Below, piece after piece: positions 32,947-34,566 of a DNA stretch of 34,566 nt. The translations under genes and the position numbers were made by a program. Origin of the DNA: Planctomycetota bacterium (GTDB taxonomy: Bacteria; Planctomycetota; Planctomycetia; Pirellulales; Pirellulaceae); NCBI GenBank assembly GCA_027622275.1, contig JAQBZB010000070.1, positions 1 through 34,566 of the forward strand. The letters run 5' to 3'. The stretch's first letter is position 1, and each line of letters starts with the position of its first letter. The notes beneath the pieces were generated by a model. It ran no database searches, was not told the DNA's origin, and worked only from the letters and a program-made list of their open reading frames with translations.

Positions 32947-34227
32947 CTAACGCGTCGCCAATTGGGGACCAACCAGTCCACTGCCAAACGTCGCGGCGAT
33001 CTGCTGGACATACTGGGCATCGATCTCGCTCAGGCGCCGCATCTCGACGGTGCAAGTGCGACCATTCTCCTTCTGGATTCGGACTTTGCCTTCAAGGATC
33101 TCGACCAGACGACCGTCCACGGCATAGAGGCCCGTGTTGTCGCCCCAGTGACGCGTGCCAAGCGGTTGCTGTTGCGGAGCGGCTTGACCAAACAGATCAT
33201 CCGCGGCGGCGGGCGCCGCTTCTTTAGCTTCAGCTGGTTCAGGAGTGCCAAACAAGTCATCGAGCCCTTCGTCGGCTGCGGGCGCTGCTGCCTCGGCGGC
33301 AGGTTCACCGAATAGGTCGTCTGCCGCAGCAGCCGGTGCAGCTTCTTCCGCGGCAGGTTCGCCAAAGAGGTCGTCGGCGGGTGCAGCTGCTTCGGCTTCC
33401 GCGGGCGCGTCGCCAAACAAATCGTCGGCCGTCATTTCCTCTTCCTCGGCAGCCGGTGCGCCAAAGAGGTCGTCCACTGCGGGTGCAGCTTCGGCTTCGG
33501 CTGCAGGTTCGCCAAACAGATCGTCCGCGGCGGGCGCAGGTTCGGCAGCGGGAGCTTCGGCCGGGGGATCACCGAACAAGTCATCCGCGGCGGGTGCCGC
33601 CTCGGGTGGCGTTCCTTTTTTCGGAGTATCCGGAGCGTCGCCAAACAAGTCGTCGAGTCCAGCGTCAGCTGCTGGGGCGGCATCAGGTTCCGCTGGAGCT
33701 GGTTCGGCAGGCGCTTCGCCAAATGGATCGTCAACAGGTTTGGCCGGAGCTGGTTCCGCTGGAGCTTCCGGTTCGGGTGTCGCAGGCTCAGGAGCTGGTT
33801 CCGGTGCCGGCGCAGCTGGTGCTTCTTCGGCAGGTGGTGCTGGTTCAGGTGCTGGTTCCGGAGCTGGTGCTTCTTCGGCAGGTGCTGGTGGCGGTGGAAC
33901 TTCGGTGGCAGCATCGTCCGAAGGCGATGTTCCAGTTCCCGTGCCGCCCGCTGCATCACTTCCTGCACCACTGCCTTCCATATCATCCTGCATCGGAGCC
34001 GGACCTTGCTCGGCACTCTTCTGAACTGCATCGTCCTTCTGAACCGGTCCGCCCTTTTGAATTGGGCTTGCCGATTTTTGGGCGGCGTCCGACCACTCGC
34101 CAGCTGGCGGTGCCTGACAACGCCGGGCGCGAGCCCGACGGCAAGCCGAACTGACATCGACTGACATCAGTACAACAATGACCCACACTAACGATACATA
34201 TGTTAGTTTTTTGATGATCTTCCGCAT
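32947..34227 (-). CDS. Secreted DDLFG-repeat protein with C-terminal SHD1 domain
   Basis: A 426-residue protein with a Sec signal (MRKIIKKLTYVSLVWVIVVL, cleavage near Ala28); GGAG at 34237-34240 supports the start. Next comes a Lys/Gln-containing stretch with QK repeats (about 50-70), then a Pro/Ala/Glu-rich region (about 108-165). From about 165 to 345 the unit DD(L/P)FG recurs ten times, usually as ADDLFGEPAAE, with Ala/Pro/Glu spacers of varying length; one is DDPFG. The last 70 residues are an SHD1-like (SLA1 homology 1) domain: RHWGDNTGLYAVDGRLVEIL and EGKVRIQKENGRTCTVEMRR, then LSEIDAQYVQQI. In eukaryotes SHD1 binds NPFxD peptides. In planctomycetes these domains are common and unstudied. 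Confidence 0.88.
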   Translation of the reverse strand: MRKIIKKLTYVSLVWVIVVLMSVDVSSACRRARARRCQAPPAGEWSDAAQKSASPIQKGGPVQKDDAVQKSAEQGPAPMQDDMEGSGAGSDAAGGTGTGTSPSDDAATEVPPPPAPAEEAPAPEPAPEPAPPAEEAPAAPAPEPAPEPATPEPEAPAEPAPAKPVDDPFGEAPAEPAPAEPDAAPAADAGLDDLFGDAPDTPKKGTPPEAAPAADDLFGDPPAEAPAAEPAPAADDLFGEPAAEAEAAPAVDDLFGAPAAEEEEMTADDLFGDAPAEAEAAAPADDLFGEPAAEEAAPAAAADDLFGEPAAEAAAPAADEGLDDLFGTPEPAEAKEAAPAAADDLFGQAAPQQQPLGTRHWGDNTGLYAVDGRLVEILEGKVRIQKENGRTCTVEMRRLSEIDAQYVQQIAATFGSGLVGPQLATR

Positions 34228-34566
34228 CGCACTAGTCTCCAGGTATATGCAAAGTCAAGAACGCCCGACAATTCGCCGGTTCGTCGGACAACCGTTTCTG
34301 TCCGCAGTCTCCAGGCCATTATGCTACTCCACCTGTTTTGCCATCGCAACCAATCAGGCACAATCCTCGGTAAAATTTCCCAAGTTGGGTCGCAATCCGC
34401 GAAACACACGCCGATTCTGCCGCCCATACCCATTTTGCGAGGGATTCACTGAGCGGGAAGCCTACCAGAGACGGCTTCTTGGCGAGCGGTGGGCGTGAGC
34501 CCAATGCCACTCACTTTGTAGTGGTGGCTTCCAGCCGCCACGTGATTGCACGCCGTGCAATCACGT
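34228..34566. other. 339-bp gene-free region at the window end
   Basis: This stretch lies upstream of the DDLFG/SHD1 gene and should hold its promoter, which I could not pick out. Short open frames on both strands have no family likeness. The last 46 bases are a repeat element. Confidence 0.55.
34521..34566. repeat. REP copy followed by a perfect 13-bp palindrome, cut by the window end
   Basis: GTGGTGGCTTCCAGCCGCCAC (34521-34541) copies the left arm of the hairpin at 32772. It runs straight into a perfect palindrome at 34540-34566, ACGTGATTGCACG-C-CGTGCAATCACGT. If the element resembles the one at 32772, an inverted copy of the first word should follow just beyond the window. Confidence 0.8.

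Noticed and set aside
32043-33315. Long plus-strand open frames of 394 and 357 codons
   Set aside because: They are antisense to the ThuA-like gene and the end of the DDLFG/SHD1 gene, and have low-complexity translations.
33245-34154. Ser/Ala-rich and Arg/Gln-rich plus-strand frames
   Set aside because: They are mirror translations of the DDLFG repeats on the other strand; the signal peptide and SHD1 domain show which strand is real.

Overview
The window most likely comes from a planctomycete of the Pirellula/Rhodopirellula type. The evidence is two Tat-exported Gfo/Idh/MocA oxidoreductases, a Tat-exported esterase of the kind planctomycetes carry, a secreted PQQ-type propeller, a ThuA-like protein, a secreted SHD1-domain protein, a one-chain AmmeMemoRadiSam protein, and many short palindromic intergenic repeats around decayed insertion sequences. 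This is inferred from family content; there is no rRNA or other marker in the window.

Layout. 1-2212: a tightly packed three-gene operon of unknown function ending in a PIN-like nuclease with a Cys cluster, visibly more AT-rich than the rest. 2468-2814: a HicB-like antitoxin with a frameshifted HicA remnant. 2932-5602: Gfo/Idh/MocA oxidoreductase and PQQ propeller, separated by a perfect 29-bp inverted repeat. 5603-6235: gene-free, holding a ~250-bp imperfect palindrome. 6236-10230: a double-DUF3467 protein and a 1089-residue radical SAM/AMMECR1/Memo fusion. 10231-11199: a mosaic of RhuM fragment, 3' end of a group II intron and a broken IS1380-type transposase. 11357-15289: truB and ftsK. 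15368-18386: two decayed transposases and a broken amidohydrolase.

18420-21997 is a minus-strand run read in the order esterase, Gfo/Idh/MocA, TIR protein, TIR protein. The last three overlap by 4 bases at each junction. 22498-24126 holds a CheR-type methyltransferase and a LuxR-type regulator whose receiver domain lacks the phosphoacceptor Asp. 24212-25564 is an enolase-superfamily enzyme and 25637-26653 a secreted protein of unknown function. 26902-31433 runs sirtuin, AMP-forming acyl-CoA synthetase, acyl-CoA dehydrogenase, plausibly a fatty-acid degradation unit with its own deacylase. 31591-34227 holds a small tail-anchored protein, a ThuA-like protein and a secreted DDLFG-repeat/SHD1 protein.

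The best candidates for something undescribed are the coupled TIR pair, the three-gene PIN operon, the fused AmmeMemoRadiSam protein with a second degenerate AMMECR1-like lobe, and the DDLFG-repeat/SHD1 protein. No tRNA, rRNA or CRISPR array was recognised.
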